A stretch of DNA of 64,000 bases from Paenibacillus sp. An7 (GCF_009870785.1 NZ_WTWX01000016.1:1-64000); one strand, 5' to 3'; positions 16,782 to 26,380 are shown, counted from the first letter of the stretch. Notes: generated by a model from the letters alone, not told the origin. A program made the numbers and translations.

Positions 16782-18737
16782 TTATTGTTTAAGAGGAAGC
16801 TGGGATACATAACTATGTGACAGATCGAGGAGAGAAAGAGCTTGATAGAATTCGTTCTCTGTCGTTACATGACCCGTTTCCATTATATTCTTCAGTACAT
16901 GATGTTCTCCATCATCAAATCCGCTGCCGGAGATGAAGACTTCATTGCTATTTATAAACGAGCCGGTAGGCAGATAATAGCGTTCAGGCAGTAAATTATA
17001 ATCTTTTTGATTCAGTAAATCTTGCCCGAAATGAATATGATCCTCGAGTGAAATACCAAGCAGACCTGCTACCGTAGGCAAGATATCCACCTGTCCGCCA
17101 ATTTGTTTTTGCTCTCCCACAGGTGTGACACCGGAAGAAGCAATGACGAGAGGAATATTGATCATATCCGTGTAATCATAAGGAAGCCCGAGTATTTCAT
17201 TTAGCAATAACAAGTCTTCATTATCTAGTGATGTAGTCGGCAGTCCAACATGATCTCCATACAGGACAACAACACTGTTATCCCATATCCCGCGATTTTT
17301 CAAATCTGCAATGAATGTCCCAAGTTCAGCATCTGCATAATGCTGTGCACGAATATAGTTCCCAACAAAAGTATCATCATAACGCTCAGGAAGAGGTAAT
17401 GTCATTTTCTCTTCGGGAAGCGTAAACGGATGGTGAGCAGACATGGAAATGACCTGGGCATAAAATGGATTTGCTTCTTGATCCATCTCCTCTAGTTTTT
17501 TCGCTGTTTTTTGATAGAGTACATGGTCAGAAGCTCCAAAGAATACCGTATCTTCTTCGCCAAAGAATGACTTGTCATAATAGTGATCGAACCCGAGTGA
17601 TGAATAGAGTTCCCCGCGATTCCAGAATTCAACGACATTGGTGTGGAACGTAGCTGTATCGTAACCTTTATCTTTCAGAAGTCTTGGCAGGCTCGGCAAC
17701 ACTTTGTCTACGTAAGTCTGGACAGCCGCTCCCTCAGGTGGGACATAATAGGAAGTGTTTACTACAAATTCAGCATCCGATGTATTCCCTTGGCCGACCT
17801 GATGATAAAAATGAGAGAAATAAGTATGATCTTGAACCAGCTTATTTAAGTTCGGTGTAATCTCTTGACCATCGATTTTTAGATGAACCAAAAAATTTTG
17901 AAGGGATTCCATCTGAATGATAATGAGATTTTTACCTTCTAAAGCTCCGTGCAGTTGTAAATTGTCAGCTTTATTTTCTGATAATCCTTTTAATTCATTA
18001 ATCCGTTCTTGTGTGATCTCTTCTGATGGAATAAGTTCCGCTTTCTTTTGGTTAAGCAAAGTGTACGCTTCGTAATTGAAAATCCCCATTTGTTCTGCTT
18101 TGACTACTTCATTAAAACTGCCGCGGTTTGTATAAATATTCAGTGATGTAATAAGGAGCGAGATCGAAAAAAGACAGGCAATGATTTTTTTATTTGCGGG
18201 TCTTCGTATCGCTTGTTTCCAGTTTTCCGCCGATTTATTCCTGAATAGTAAATAGCCAAATACGAGAACATCCGTGAAGATCAGCAAATATTGCGGGTCA
18301 ATTAGTGAGAATACACTGTTGCTGACTGCGGTTACCTGATTCACTTGTTCTAATGCTTTGTAGGTGACAATAACTCCATAGTATTTGTAGTAAATAATAA
18401 CGGCAAAGAAAATAGCGGTTAGAAGCAAATTCAAAATAGTATATATCATTAATTTTCGTTTGGTGGCAAACCATTCAATAAGACAGAATATGAGCAGGAT
18501 GAAAGGTAATTCTTTGAGCATAATGGCCCAAGAAGGTCCATCATCAAAAACGCCAAACCAAGCTATATAACTCTTAAACAGCATAATTAGAGAGAAGAAC
18601 AATAACGAGCGTGTGCAGATCATGGTGAGGACATTTGAAGCGTTGACAAAAAATGTAGACTTTTGCTCAGGAGAACCTGGATCGTAGCTTAATAATGCTT
18701 CGTCCTGAGTTTTTACTTTCTCGAGTGGTGGTTTCAT
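16782..18737 (-). CDS. LTA synthase family membrane sulfatase (paralogue 1)
   Basis: 651 residues. Five hydrophobic helices (about 40-225) anchor an extracellular sulfatase-fold domain (about 260-610). The catalytic threonine is Thr319 in QGNTSDAEF, in the place of the LtaS nucleophile. Metal and active-site stretches are QMESLQNF, SMSAHHPF and YGDHVGLP. It should polymerise or transfer glycerol phosphate from phosphatidylglycerol, or act as a primase-type LtaS. The ATG has no good ribosome binding site; a TTG lies directly before it. A second family member lies at 44931. Confidence 0.88.
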   Translation of the reverse strand: MKPPLEKVKTQDEALLSYDPGSPEQKSTFFVNASNVLTMICTRSLLFFSLIMLFKSYIAWFGVFDDGPSWAIMLKELPFILLIFCLIEWFATKRKLMIYTILNLLLTAIFFAVIIYYKYYGVIVTYKALEQVNQVTAVSNSVFSLIDPQYLLIFTDVLVFGYLLFRNKSAENWKQAIRRPANKKIIACLFSISLLITSLNIYTNRGSFNEVVKAEQMGIFNYEAYTLLNQKKAELIPSEEITQERINELKGLSENKADNLQLHGALEGKNLIIIQMESLQNFLVHLKIDGQEITPNLNKLVQDHTYFSHFYHQVGQGNTSDAEFVVNTSYYVPPEGAAVQTYVDKVLPSLPRLLKDKGYDTATFHTNVVEFWNRGELYSSLGFDHYYDKSFFGEEDTVFFGASDHVLYQKTAKKLEEMDQEANPFYAQVISMSAHHPFTLPEEKMTLPLPERYDDTFVGNYIRAQHYADAELGTFIADLKNRGIWDNSVVVLYGDHVGLPTTSLDNEDLLLLNEILGLPYDYTDMINIPLVIASSGVTPVGEQKQIGGQVDILPTVAGLLGISLEDHIHFGQDLLNQKDYNLLPERYYLPTGSFINSNEVFISGSGFDDGEHHVLKNIMETGHVTTENEFYQALSLLDLSHSYVSQLPLKQ

Positions 18738-18879
18738 CAATTGTACTTAAGCCGGAATTTCATCTGCCGGACAAAAGTTTTCCCTCCCTGCTAGATTCTA
18801 TCGTTTTCCAGATATTTATCATATCTTCTAGCATTATAGTATAGGTCTTACTGGCTAATCAATTGTGCTTAAACCTTAC

Positions 18880-19060
18880 AGTTCAAAAGTTGCATTGTTT
18901 ATATAAAAAATCAACATACTGCCCATTAGTATACTCTAGGTAACTACCCTACTTTAAAGTGCGTACTTCCTATTTGGATCTCTAGTATTTAGTATAGAGG
19001 GGAACTGACAAACGGAAGCCAGCTTGTCATGAAAACGAACTATAGAGGAGCGAATGATAT
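18880..19060 (+). promoter_or_regulatory. hxl operon upstream region with palindromic element
   Basis: The 323 bases between the sulfatase gene and hxlA hold no gene. An 8-bp perfect palindrome AGTATACT lies at 18928-18935, followed closely by related GTAACTACC and GTACTTCC elements up to 18970. HxlR of B. subtilis acts from repeated sites in this position, so these are candidate HxlR targets. A -10-like TATAGA occurs at 18993, but I cannot place a convincing -35. Confidence 0.35.
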
Positions 19061-19693
19061 ATGAAATTACAATTAGCACTTGACCTTGTAAATATCCCAG
19101 AAGCAATTGAATTGGTAAAAGAGGTTGAATCTTATATTGATATTGTAGAAATAGGAACGCCGATCGTCATTAACGAAGGACTTCATGCAGTGAAAGAAAT
19201 GAAAGCAGCATTCCCTAATCTTACGGTACTCGCAGATCTTAAAATTATGGATGCGGGTGGTTACGAAATTATGAAAGCATCCGAAGCGGGCGCAGATATT
19301 ATAACTGTACTTGGGGCTACGGATGATATGACAATCAAAGGTTCCGTAGAAGAAGCAAAAAAACAAGGCAAAGAAATCCTCGTTGATATGATTAATGTGA
19401 AAAACATTGAACAGCGTGCGAAAGAGATCGATGCTCTTGGTGTAGATTATATTTGTGTCCATACTGGATATGATCTTCAAGCCGTAGGCCAAAACTCATT
19501 TGAAGATTTGCAAACGATTAAGAGAGCTGTAACCAATGCAAAAACAGCAATAGCGGGTGGAATTAAGCTGGAAACTTTGCCAGAAGTAATCAAAGCTGGA
19601 CCTGATCTCATTATTGTGGGCGGGGGAATCACTACCCAAGATGATAAAAAAGCAGTAGCAGCTGAGATGCAAGAAATGATTAAACAAGGGTAA
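19061..19693 (+). CDS. hxlA: 3-hexulose-6-phosphate synthase
   Basis: 210 residues, OMP-decarboxylase-superfamily barrel. It condenses formaldehyde with ribulose 5-phosphate to hexulose 6-phosphate. Marks are MKLQLALDL (strand 1), EIGTPIVINEG (about 31-41), LADLKIMDAGGYE (about 58-70; Asp, Lys and Asp of the active site) and VDYICVHTGYD. GAGGAG lies upstream of the ATG. hxlB follows after 9 bases and the regulator after that. This is a complete ribulose monophosphate formaldehyde-detoxification unit. Confidence 0.95.
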   Translation: MKLQLALDLVNIPEAIELVKEVESYIDIVEIGTPIVINEGLHAVKEMKAAFPNLTVLADLKIMDAGGYEIMKASEAGADIITVLGATDDMTIKGSVEEAKKQGKEILVDMINVKNIEQRAKEIDALGVDYICVHTGYDLQAVGQNSFEDLQTIKRAVTNAKTAIAGGIKLETLPEVIKAGPDLIIVGGGITTQDDKKAVAAEMQEMIKQG

Positions 19694-19702
19694 CCAAAAG
19701 CG

Positions 19703-20254
19703 ATGGTCAAAAATGATGTAGTATCTATTCTTAGGGAACTTGAGACGGCAGCAGCTCTTCTTAGTGAAACCGAGCTAACGGAAGCGATGAATCTAATCGC
19801 AGGAGCAGGTCAGGTGTTCGTAGCGGGTGCAGGTCGATCTGGTCTGATGGGAAAATCCTTTGCCATGAGATTGGCTCATTTAGGTAAGCCTACATTTGTA
19901 ATCGGAGAAACAACGACCCCTCCCATATGCAAAGGAGACGTTCTGATTCTTTGCAGCGGGTCAGGCGAAACGAAAAGTTTATTATCCATGGCCCAAAAGG
20001 CAAAAGGAATGGATGCTTCGGTCGTGGTTCTTACAATTCACCAGCATTCTTCGATTGGGCAGCTTGCGGATGCAATCATTCAAATTCATGCGGTAGCGAA
20101 GGAAGATGAAGGTAATCGGCAATCGATTCAGCCGATGGGTTCATTATTTGAACAAAGCCTAATCATTACGCTCGATGGAATCATTCTATCCTTAATGAGA
20201 AAGATGGACCAGGATACAGCAATGATGTTTGAAAGACATGCCAATCTTGAATAG
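19703..20254 (+). CDS. hxlB: 6-phospho-3-hexuloisomerase
   Basis: 183 residues, single SIS domain. It converts hexulose 6-phosphate to fructose 6-phosphate. The sugar-phosphate loop VAGAGRSGLMGKSFAMRL (about 35-52) and CSGSGETKSL (about 83-92) are the SIS signatures. The C-terminal helix MRKMDQDTAMMFERHANLE is typical of Hps/Phi partners. It lies directly behind hxlA. Its ribosome binding site is weak, which suggests coupling to hxlA translation. Confidence 0.95.
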   Translation: MVKNDVVSILRELETAAALLSETELTEAMNLIAGAGQVFVAGAGRSGLMGKSFAMRLAHLGKPTFVIGETTTPPICKGDVLILCSGSGETKSLLSMAQKAKGMDASVVVLTIHQHSSIGQLADAIIQIHAVAKEDEGNRQSIQPMGSLFEQSLIITLDGIILSLMRKMDQDTAMMFERHANLE

Positions 20255-20323
20255 TTTCTATTCCCCCTTTTGCTGCGATATAGGAAATTATAGTAGACTT
20301 AGGTGGAGGGGGCTTGGTATCAA

Positions 20324-20725
20324 GTGGCAACAGAAATAAAAGATCGCATTAATCTGAAAGAAATTAATTGTGAGAAAGAACTGACGCTTGCTGTCATAGG
20401 CGGAAAGTGGAAGCTAATTATATTGTGGCACTTGGGACTTGAAGGGACCAAACGTTTTAGTGAACTAAAAAAGATGATCCCTCATATTACACAGAAGATG
20501 TTGACCCATCAGCTGCGCGAACTAGAACAAGATCTTCTTGTTCATCGCAAAGTGTATGCAGAAGTTCCTCCACGCGTGGAATATTCTTTGACAGATCATG
20601 GACAAAGCCTGATGCCTGTTTTACAGGCGATGTATAATTGGGGCAAACAATATGGTGAGAACGTGATATGGAAAGACGAAAGTGAAAAGATGCCAGATAC
20701 GGATCATAAGCTGGTAACCGAATAA
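20324..20725 (+). CDS. hxlR: Formaldehyde-responsive HxlR-type activator
   Basis: 133 residues, winged-helix HxlR family. The segment [16 protein letters not shown] (about 15-30) keeps the cysteine (Cys16 here) that corresponds to the formaldehyde-sensing Cys11 of B. subtilis HxlR, as I recall that work. [20 protein letters not shown] is the recognition region. GGAGGGGG lies about 10 bases before the GTG chosen; an earlier in-frame GTG overlaps that site. In B. subtilis hxlR is divergent from hxlAB; here it is downstream and co-directional. Confidence 0.88.
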   Translation: MATEIKDRINLKEINCEKELTLAVIGGKWKLIILWHLGLEGTKRFSELKKMIPHITQKMLTHQLRELEQDLLVHRKVYAEVPPRVEYSLTDHGQSLMPVLQAMYNWGKQYGENVIWKDESEKMPDTDHKLVTE

Positions 20726-20767
20726 TTTGTTGATCGCTGATAATAGAATACGGAGTCTCACCCTAAG

Positions 20768-20805
20768 GACTCGCTTCTGGAAACAGAAGCGGGTTCTTTT
20801 TTGTT
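20768..20805 (+). terminator. Terminator of the hxl operon
   Basis: CGCTTCTG, a GAAA tetraloop and CAGAAGCG, extended by flanking pairs, then a long T-run. Confidence 0.9.
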
Positions 20806-20891
20806 TTTTTTAAAAGGGACTCAAGATATTTTATGATACAATTACATAAATTAGGAAGAGTATAACAGGAACAGAGGGGAGAAGGAACAAT

Positions 20892-22691
20892 ATGTCCAAA
20901 ATTTTATCTAGGTCTGAAGTTCGAACAGAAACCACTTGGAATCTGGATGATATATTCGCTACGAAAGAAGCTTGGGAGGAAGAGCGCAAAGCCATCGAGA
21001 TGGATATTTCTACCGTTACACAATATGAAGGAAAGCTGGGAGAGGGTGCAGAAGTACTGCTTGCTTGTCTGGAGGCTCAGGAGAAGCTTCAGGGAAGACT
21101 GCAGCGAATGAGTGCTTACTCCTATCTGCATCAATCGGGCGATAGTATGAACCCTCAGAATCAAATGGATGCCGCTAAGGCGAGAGATGTATCTTCTGCG
21201 GTAAGCTCTGCACTCTCGTTTGTACGTTCAGAGATTTTATCCCTTCCGGATGGGAAAGTGGAAGCCTACATAGAAGAAGAGCTCGGACTTCAAGTGTTTG
21301 AAAGAAGTTTGAAGTTGCTGCTTGAGACCAAGCGTCACCGGCTTAGTGCAGAAACCGAAAAAGTACTTGCCTCTTTTGGTGAAGTGTTAAGTGCACCTTA
21401 CCGTATTTATGAACGAAGCAAGCTTGCTGATATGACCTTTCCTTCCACTAAAGACGGACGCGGTGAAGAAGTCCCCGTATCCTTTGCACTCTATGAGAAT
21501 AAATATGTAGAGTCTGCTGATCCTGTACTGCGCCGAAATTCGTTTAACGTGTTTAGTGAAACGTTGTATAAATATCGAAATACGTTTGCAGAAGCGTATG
21601 GAACAGAAGTAAAACGCCAAGTCATTGAATCTCGTCTTCGGGGATATGATTCGGTAACAGACATGTTACTTAAGCCTCAGCAGGTAACTACAGCGATGTA
21701 CAATAATATTCTTGATATTATTCAGACAGACCTTGCACCACATATGCGGAGATATGCAGCGCTGAAGAAGCGCGTACTCGGTTTATCTGAGATGACGTTT
21801 GCTGATTTAAAAGCTCCGCTCGATCCTGATTTTAGCCCCGGTATTTCATTTGAAGAAGCAGGTGAACTGATCAAAGAAGCACTGCAAATTCTCGGACCGG
21901 AATATGGAAAAATTGTCGATGACGCTTTCAGTGATCGCTGGATTGATTATGCAGATAATGCTGGAAAACGAACAGGTGCTTTCTGCATGTCTATTCCAGA
22001 TGTCCATTCTTACATTCTCATTAGCTGGTCAGATAACATGAGAGGTGCCTTTACCCTCGCTCATGAAGTGGGTCATGCAGGACATTTAATGCTTGCTGGG
22101 AGAAATCAACGTCTTACCAATGCCAGACCCTCACTTTATTTTATTGAGGCTCCTTCTACATTGAACGAGCTGTTGCTGGCAGATCATTTAATTAAGGGTT
22201 CTAATAATCCGCGAATGCGACGCTGGGTAATTTCTCAGCTGTTAGGAACGTATTTCCACAACTTCGTTACTCACCTGTTAGAAGGAGAACTGCAGCGTCA
22301 GGTGTACGAACTCGCCATGAATAATGAGCCAATTACTGCTGTGAAGCTGTGTGAGCTAAAAGGCAATATCCTATCTTCATTCTGGGGAGAGGATGTTGTC
22401 ATTGATGATCATGCTGCCCTTACATGGATGCGTCAGCCGCATTATTACATGAGTCTCTATCCTTATACTTATGCAGCAGGTCTCACGGCTTCGACTGCTG
22501 TTGCTGAGCAAATTCGAAGTGAAGGACAGCCTGCGGTTGATCGCTGGTTAGAAGTACTAAAAGCCGGTGGAAGCAAAAGTCCCTTGGAACTCATGAAGCT
22601 GGCTGGTGTGGATATGTCGAAGCCGGAACCAATCCGCAGTGCGGTACGTTATGTGGGTGAACTGATTGATGAACTGGAGAGTTTATACTAA
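20892..22691 (+). CDS. pepF: Oligoendopeptidase F family M3 metallopeptidase
   Basis: 599 residues, cytoplasmic zinc peptidase that degrades small peptides. The M3 zinc motif is AHEVGHAGH with His391, Glu392 and His395; the third ligand glutamate lies in IEAPSTLNELLL. The length of about 600 residues matches PepF. The end has the family's PYTYAAGLTAS block. It has its own promoter region after the hxl terminator. Exact peptide preference is unknown. Confidence 0.93.
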   Translation: MSKILSRSEVRTETTWNLDDIFATKEAWEEERKAIEMDISTVTQYEGKLGEGAEVLLACLEAQEKLQGRLQRMSAYSYLHQSGDSMNPQNQMDAAKARDVSSAVSSALSFVRSEILSLPDGKVEAYIEEELGLQVFERSLKLLLETKRHRLSAETEKVLASFGEVLSAPYRIYERSKLADMTFPSTKDGRGEEVPVSFALYENKYVESADPVLRRNSFNVFSETLYKYRNTFAEAYGTEVKRQVIESRLRGYDSVTDMLLKPQQVTTAMYNNILDIIQTDLAPHMRRYAALKKRVLGLSEMTFADLKAPLDPDFSPGISFEEAGELIKEALQILGPEYGKIVDDAFSDRWIDYADNAGKRTGAFCMSIPDVHSYILISWSDNMRGAFTLAHEVGHAGHLMLAGRNQRLTNARPSLYFIEAPSTLNELLLADHLIKGSNNPRMRRWVISQLLGTYFHNFVTHLLEGELQRQVYELAMNNEPITAVKLCELKGNILSSFWGEDVVIDDHAALTWMRQPHYYMSLYPYTYAAGLTASTAVAEQIRSEGQPAVDRWLEVLKAGGSKSPLELMKLAGVDMSKPEPIRSAVRYVGELIDELESLY

Positions 22692-22733
22692 TTCGTACAA
22701 AGGTTTTTATGTCCACCAAGGGAGAGAAACGTC

Positions 22734-23192
22734 ATGAGCGTTCCATTTTATTTGTTTGGAAATGGATTTAACGATGGAGATATTTTTTTTGATGAAGAAC
22801 CTGGTTTCTTCTCAGGATTAGGCAGTTTTTTTGTTGGTACACCTCCTTTATTCACCTTTTTCTTCTCAGCAATTTTATTAATGATTCTCAGTGTTGTTCT
22901 TTATTCTATTATAAATGGAGTTACCACCTATACTCGTAATAATGCGGCTGAACGTTTGACCGAAGGCGCACGTGTGTTAACCAAAAGAACCGAAGTGAGC
23001 GGAGGTTCTGGTAACAGCAGGGCATATACTAACTATTATCTAACCTTTGAATTTGAAGATGGTCGTCGAACAGAATTTGAGGTGCGGGCAGAAGAATATG
23101 GTCTGCTGGTTGAAGGTGACGAGGGCAGACTTACTCATCAAGGAACTCGGTATTTAGGATTTGAACGAATGGCAAGTTCGCTTAGGCTCTAA
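22734..23192 (+). CDS. DUF2500 domain-containing membrane protein
   Basis: 152 residues. After a Phe/Gly/Asp-rich N-terminus there is one membrane helix (about 38-62), then a soluble domain with RVLTKRTEVSGGSGNSRA and YYLTFEFEDGRRTEFEV (about 82-118), the DUF2500 pattern. It ends GRLTHQGTRYLGFER, also typical. AGGGAGAG precedes the ATG. It is 42 bases behind pepF and may share its transcript. Function of the family is not known. Confidence 0.8.
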   Translation: MSVPFYLFGNGFNDGDIFFDEEPGFFSGLGSFFVGTPPLFTFFFSAILLMILSVVLYSIINGVTTYTRNNAAERLTEGARVLTKRTEVSGGSGNSRAYTNYYLTFEFEDGRRTEFEVRAEEYGLLVEGDEGRLTHQGTRYLGFERMASSLRL

Positions 23193-23244
23193 AAAACACA
23201 TCATTATTCAATTATTACTGAGTATTGTTGCTGATTCATTAGAG

Positions 23245-23289
23245 AACTGTCTGATTATCTCGGTAGTGGGGTGATTAGGCAGTTTTTTA
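23245..23289 (+). terminator. Terminator after the DUF2500 gene
   Basis: AACTGTCTGATTA pairs, with G-U pairs, to TGATTAGGCAGTT, followed by six T. Confidence 0.8.
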
Positions 23290-23390
23290 TCATGAAATAT
23301 CGTTTTATATGATAATCTTACAAAATGGGTATGGATTAAGGCCATTCACTTATTTTATAATAGAGAAGTTATCTACAAGCGAAGGGAATA

Positions 23391-24209
23391 ATGAACATGA
23401 CGATAAGAAAAGCATTAACGGTAGCAGGCTCGGATACAAGCGGAGGCGCTGGAATTCAGGCTGATTTGAAGACATTCCAAGAATATGATGTATACGGAAT
23501 GACGGCTTTAACCACGATTGTATGCATGGAACCAAAAACATGGGATCATCAAGTATTTCCTGTGGATCTTGGGATTGTGGAGACGCAGCTTAAAACGGTA
23601 ATGGAAGGTATTGGTTTTGATGCTATGAAGACAGGGATGCTGGGTTCTGTTGATATTATTGAACTCGTGTCTCGTTATATTGACCAGTACAAGCTAGATC
23701 GAATTGTTATTGACCCTGTTATGGTCTGCAAAGGTACAGATGAAGTACTGCAGCCAGAAAATACAGAAGCAATGATCGAATTCCTTCTTCCGCGTGCGGA
23801 TCTTGTAACTCCAAACATTTTTGAAGCTTCACAACTTGCTAAAACAGGTCCGATTACTACACTGGAAAAAATGCAGGAAGCAGCAACGATCATTCATGAT
23901 CTCGGAGCAAAACATGTTCTGATTAAAGATAGAGGGAAAATCCGTCCAGGTAAAGCAGTGGATCTGCTATATGATGGACAAACTTATGAATGGTTTGAGG
24001 CGGATGCGATTGAAACCCAGTATACGCACGGTGCGGGCTGCACATCTTCGGCTGCAATTACAGCAGGGCTTGCAAAAGGACGTTCCGTTCGTGAATCCGT
24101 ATCTGGAGCGAAAACGTTTGTAACACAGGCGATCTCAAATGGATTCCCGCTTAACCAGTTTGTTGGCCCGACAAGACATTCTGCTCACCGGATCCCGTCT
24201 GCGAAATAA
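23391..24209 (+). CDS. pdxK: Pyridoxine/pyridoxal kinase of the ThiD-like family
   Basis: 272 residues, ribokinase fold. AGSDTSGGAGIQADLKTFQE (about 13-32), VIDPVMVCKGTDEVL (about 104-118) and the anion-hole motif THGAGCTSSAAI (about 207-218) match B. subtilis PdxK, which phosphorylates pyridoxine, pyridoxal and pyridoxamine although it is ThiD-like. The whole protein also follows B. subtilis PdxK in its C-terminus (FPLNQFVGPTRHSAHR). GAAGGGA precedes two near starts (23391 and 23397). No thiamine genes are nearby, which supports the B6 role. Confidence 0.88.
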   Translation: MNMTIRKALTVAGSDTSGGAGIQADLKTFQEYDVYGMTALTTIVCMEPKTWDHQVFPVDLGIVETQLKTVMEGIGFDAMKTGMLGSVDIIELVSRYIDQYKLDRIVIDPVMVCKGTDEVLQPENTEAMIEFLLPRADLVTPNIFEASQLAKTGPITTLEKMQEAATIIHDLGAKHVLIKDRGKIRPGKAVDLLYDGQTYEWFEADAIETQYTHGAGCTSSAAITAGLAKGRSVRESVSGAKTFVTQAISNGFPLNQFVGPTRHSAHRIPSAK

Positions 24210-24251
24210 TGCTCAGGCACGTTATCTCAGTAACACTAAAAAAGAAACACG

Positions 24252-24313
24252 AAAAAGAGCTGTCCCATGATGTAGCGTGTGATTCAGGCTACATCATGGA
24301 CAACTCTTTTTTC
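24252..24313. terminator. Bidirectional terminator between convergent genes
   Basis: A long imperfect stem: AAAGAGCTGTCC and ATGATGTAGC on the left pair with GCTACATCAT and GGACAACTCTTT on the right. T-run on the plus strand and A-run at the 5' side. Confidence 0.85.
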
Positions 24314-25184
24314 ATGAATATATAGAAGTGGACTCAGCATCTCCTGTGCTCTCTGTTATCCATTCGAACATTCGAGTAATCGCCGCACGGTGCGTTTCCT
24401 GCGGGAAATGATGACCAAGACCTTCATAACGATGGAAGTTCACATCTGCTTTTGCTTTGCTTAACGAGTTGTACATTTTCTCACCTTGACTGTAGGATAC
24501 CTGGACATCCTTCGTACCATGGACGATAAGCACAGGACAACTGAGCTCTCCAGCAATCGTGACGGGTGAGCGATCTTTATATGCTTCCGGTACTTTTGTT
24601 GGAGTACCCCCGATGACGCGTTTAAACGTACGGCGCAGATCAATTCTTTCCTCATAGGTCTGAGCCATATCGGATACACCGCTCCAAAGCACCAGTTTAT
24701 GAATATTCGGAAGAGTATGCGCTGTATAGGCTGCATTAATTGAACCTCTCGAAAAACCCATAATACTGATTCGATCGGAATCAACAAAAGGCAGTTCTGA
24801 TAGAAGTTTTACGGCAGCATACACGTCTTCTTTATCATCTCCGCCAAATAGATCCCGCCCTTCACCGCCTTCCGTCCCACGATAGGAGGGAGCAAACACG
24901 ATATGATCATGCATCGCAAATTCCTCGACCCATGGAGTACGGACCTTACCAAAATTACCAATTCCACCGCGGCAATAAATAAACACAGGCCACTTTTTAG
25001 AGGTGAAATCTTGATCTGTAGTATGGAGAGGAGTATTTAGTTGTACAGCGGGATATGTATCACTGCTGAATTTGCCAAGCAGCAACTGGCTAACTTCGTC
25101 TTCTGGAAGCTGGTACCCGTAGGGCAGACTAAGATAACCTTTTACATGAAGTCCTTCAGATGGATAGGTCACATGATAAATCAT
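24312..25184 (-). CDS. Alpha/beta hydrolase, prolyl-oligopeptidase-like S9 family
   Basis: 290 residues. After a strand-rich N-terminus (MIYHVTYPSEGLHVKGYL) the hydrolase core has the oxyanion stretch YCRGGIGNFG (about 70-79), the nucleophile elbow GFSRGSINA with Ser about 144, an Asp in HGTKDVQVSY (about 222) and His in EGLGHHFPQ (about 255). These fit the S9/DPP-IV-like esterase or peptidase group. A GGTGATG lies upstream of the ATG. Substrate unknown. No signal peptide is seen, so it acts in the cytoplasm. Confidence 0.82.
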   Translation of the reverse strand: MIYHVTYPSEGLHVKGYLSLPYGYQLPEDEVSQLLLGKFSSDTYPAVQLNTPLHTTDQDFTSKKWPVFIYCRGGIGNFGKVRTPWVEEFAMHDHIVFAPSYRGTEGGEGRDLFGGDDKEDVYAAVKLLSELPFVDSDRISIMGFSRGSINAAYTAHTLPNIHKLVLWSGVSDMAQTYEERIDLRRTFKRVIGGTPTKVPEAYKDRSPVTIAGELSCPVLIVHGTKDVQVSYSQGEKMYNSLSKAKADVNFHRYEGLGHHFPQETHRAAITRMFEWITESTGDAESTSIYS

Positions 25185-25294
25185 AGTACATGCTCATCAC
25201 CTTTGGTCATAGTTGTTATTTTACGTTTGTACTATTATACCCCACAGTCAATGTACATCAAACGCAAGGTCACTTTTATCATCTTCTTATACGG

Positions 25295-26119
25295 TTACGT
25301 ATTTTTAATAAAATCTAGTAATGTGGCCTGAAAGCGATTCTTCTCTTCGTATAAAATCCCATGGCCGCTTTCCTCAAAACGGTATAACAAAGAACCGGGG
25401 ATAGCCTGCTGAGTAGCAACTGCACCTTGAAACTGGGCGATCTGATCATGAGCTCCGTGGAAAATACCAGTCGGTATTTGAATCTGGGTCAGATCGGAGG
25501 AAACATCTTCGTTTCTGAGTGCAATTCCGCTTTGTAAAATGGCGTGGGATGCACCTTCGAGGCACATTTGCTGAAACCAACTTTTGTATTCCGGGCTGAT
25601 ATATTGATAATAGAAAGTACCACCAAAATCTGAGATCGCTTGAGGCATATCAATCTGCATTTGCTGAAGTAAATGATCGATTTGAACTAAAGGCAGACCA
25701 AAAGTAGATTGATTTTCTTTATTTACGAGAAAAGGGGTGGTTGCTCCGACAAGGACGAGTTTTTCCACTCTAGCTCCCGTATCATATTTCGTAATGAGAC
25801 GACTACAGATGGCTCCACCCATGGAGAATCCGACAAGCACTACATTTTCGAGATTAAGTACATCCATTACGAAAGAGATATCTTCAGCAAATCGATCATA
25901 ATAATATCCATGCCATGGTTTATCAGACTTCCCAAACCCTCGAAGATCAAGAGTAATACAGCGATATCCCAAGTAGGGCAGCATTTGCATCTGGTAATCA
26001 AAAATCCGGTGACTTACAGGCCAGCCCGCGACAAAAAAGAGGGTTTGTCCATTCCCTCCGTCCACAGGACGAAGATCTTCTACGTACAGCTGAACTCCAT
26101 TTTCAACTTCAATCATCAT
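25295..26119 (-). CDS. Alpha/beta fold hydrolase
   Basis: 274 residues. The nucleophile elbow is GFSMGGA (Ser about 90), the oxyanion strand is FFVAGWPVSHR (about 28-38), the acid lies in HGAHDQIAQF (about 219) and the histidine in EESGHGILYEEK (about 246). LDLRGFGKSDKPWHGYYYD is the classic epoxide hydrolase/haloperoxidase-like segment. I place the start at 26119, eight bases behind AGGAGG; the frame is open further up but that would sit before the ribosome binding site. Substrate unknown. Confidence 0.82.
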   Translation of the reverse strand: MMIEVENGVQLYVEDLRPVDGGNGQTLFFVAGWPVSHRIFDYQMQMLPYLGYRCITLDLRGFGKSDKPWHGYYYDRFAEDISFVMDVLNLENVVLVGFSMGGAICSRLITKYDTGARVEKLVLVGATTPFLVNKENQSTFGLPLVQIDHLLQQMQIDMPQAISDFGGTFYYQYISPEYKSWFQQMCLEGASHAILQSGIALRNEDVSSDLTQIQIPTGIFHGAHDQIAQFQGAVATQQAIPGSLLYRFEESGHGILYEEKNRFQATLLDFIKNT

Positions 26120-26285
26120 ATGCCGCTCCTCCTTTGTTGCTGTATTGCAACATATCGTTCCCATTCTACATTTCTATTGTCATTATCATATGCAGCTCGC
26201 ACAGATGGAATGTCCTATCTGCAAAAGAAGATGTTTCAAAGAGAGAAAGAGATAGTTATGCGAGATTTAAATTGACAACGTTTTA

Positions 26286-26380
26286 TTTGTTTGAAACAAA
26301 GATATATAACTGTTTTTCTATTGTTTTTTCTGCAAAAAACAGAAAAATACATACTCAAACCCAAATAAAAGTGGTATACT
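26286..26380 (+). promoter_or_regulatory. Promoter/operator region of the rha-lut operon
   Basis: Two dyads stand before the operon. TTTGTTT-G-AAACAAA covers 26286-26300. TGTTTTTT, loop CTGC, AAAAAACA covers 26322-26341. An extended -10 element TGGTATACT ends at 26380, with no good -35 at the right distance. This combination suits control by a specific regulator, such as a rhamnose-responsive one. No regulator gene lies next to the operon. The operator role is inference. Confidence 0.45.
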
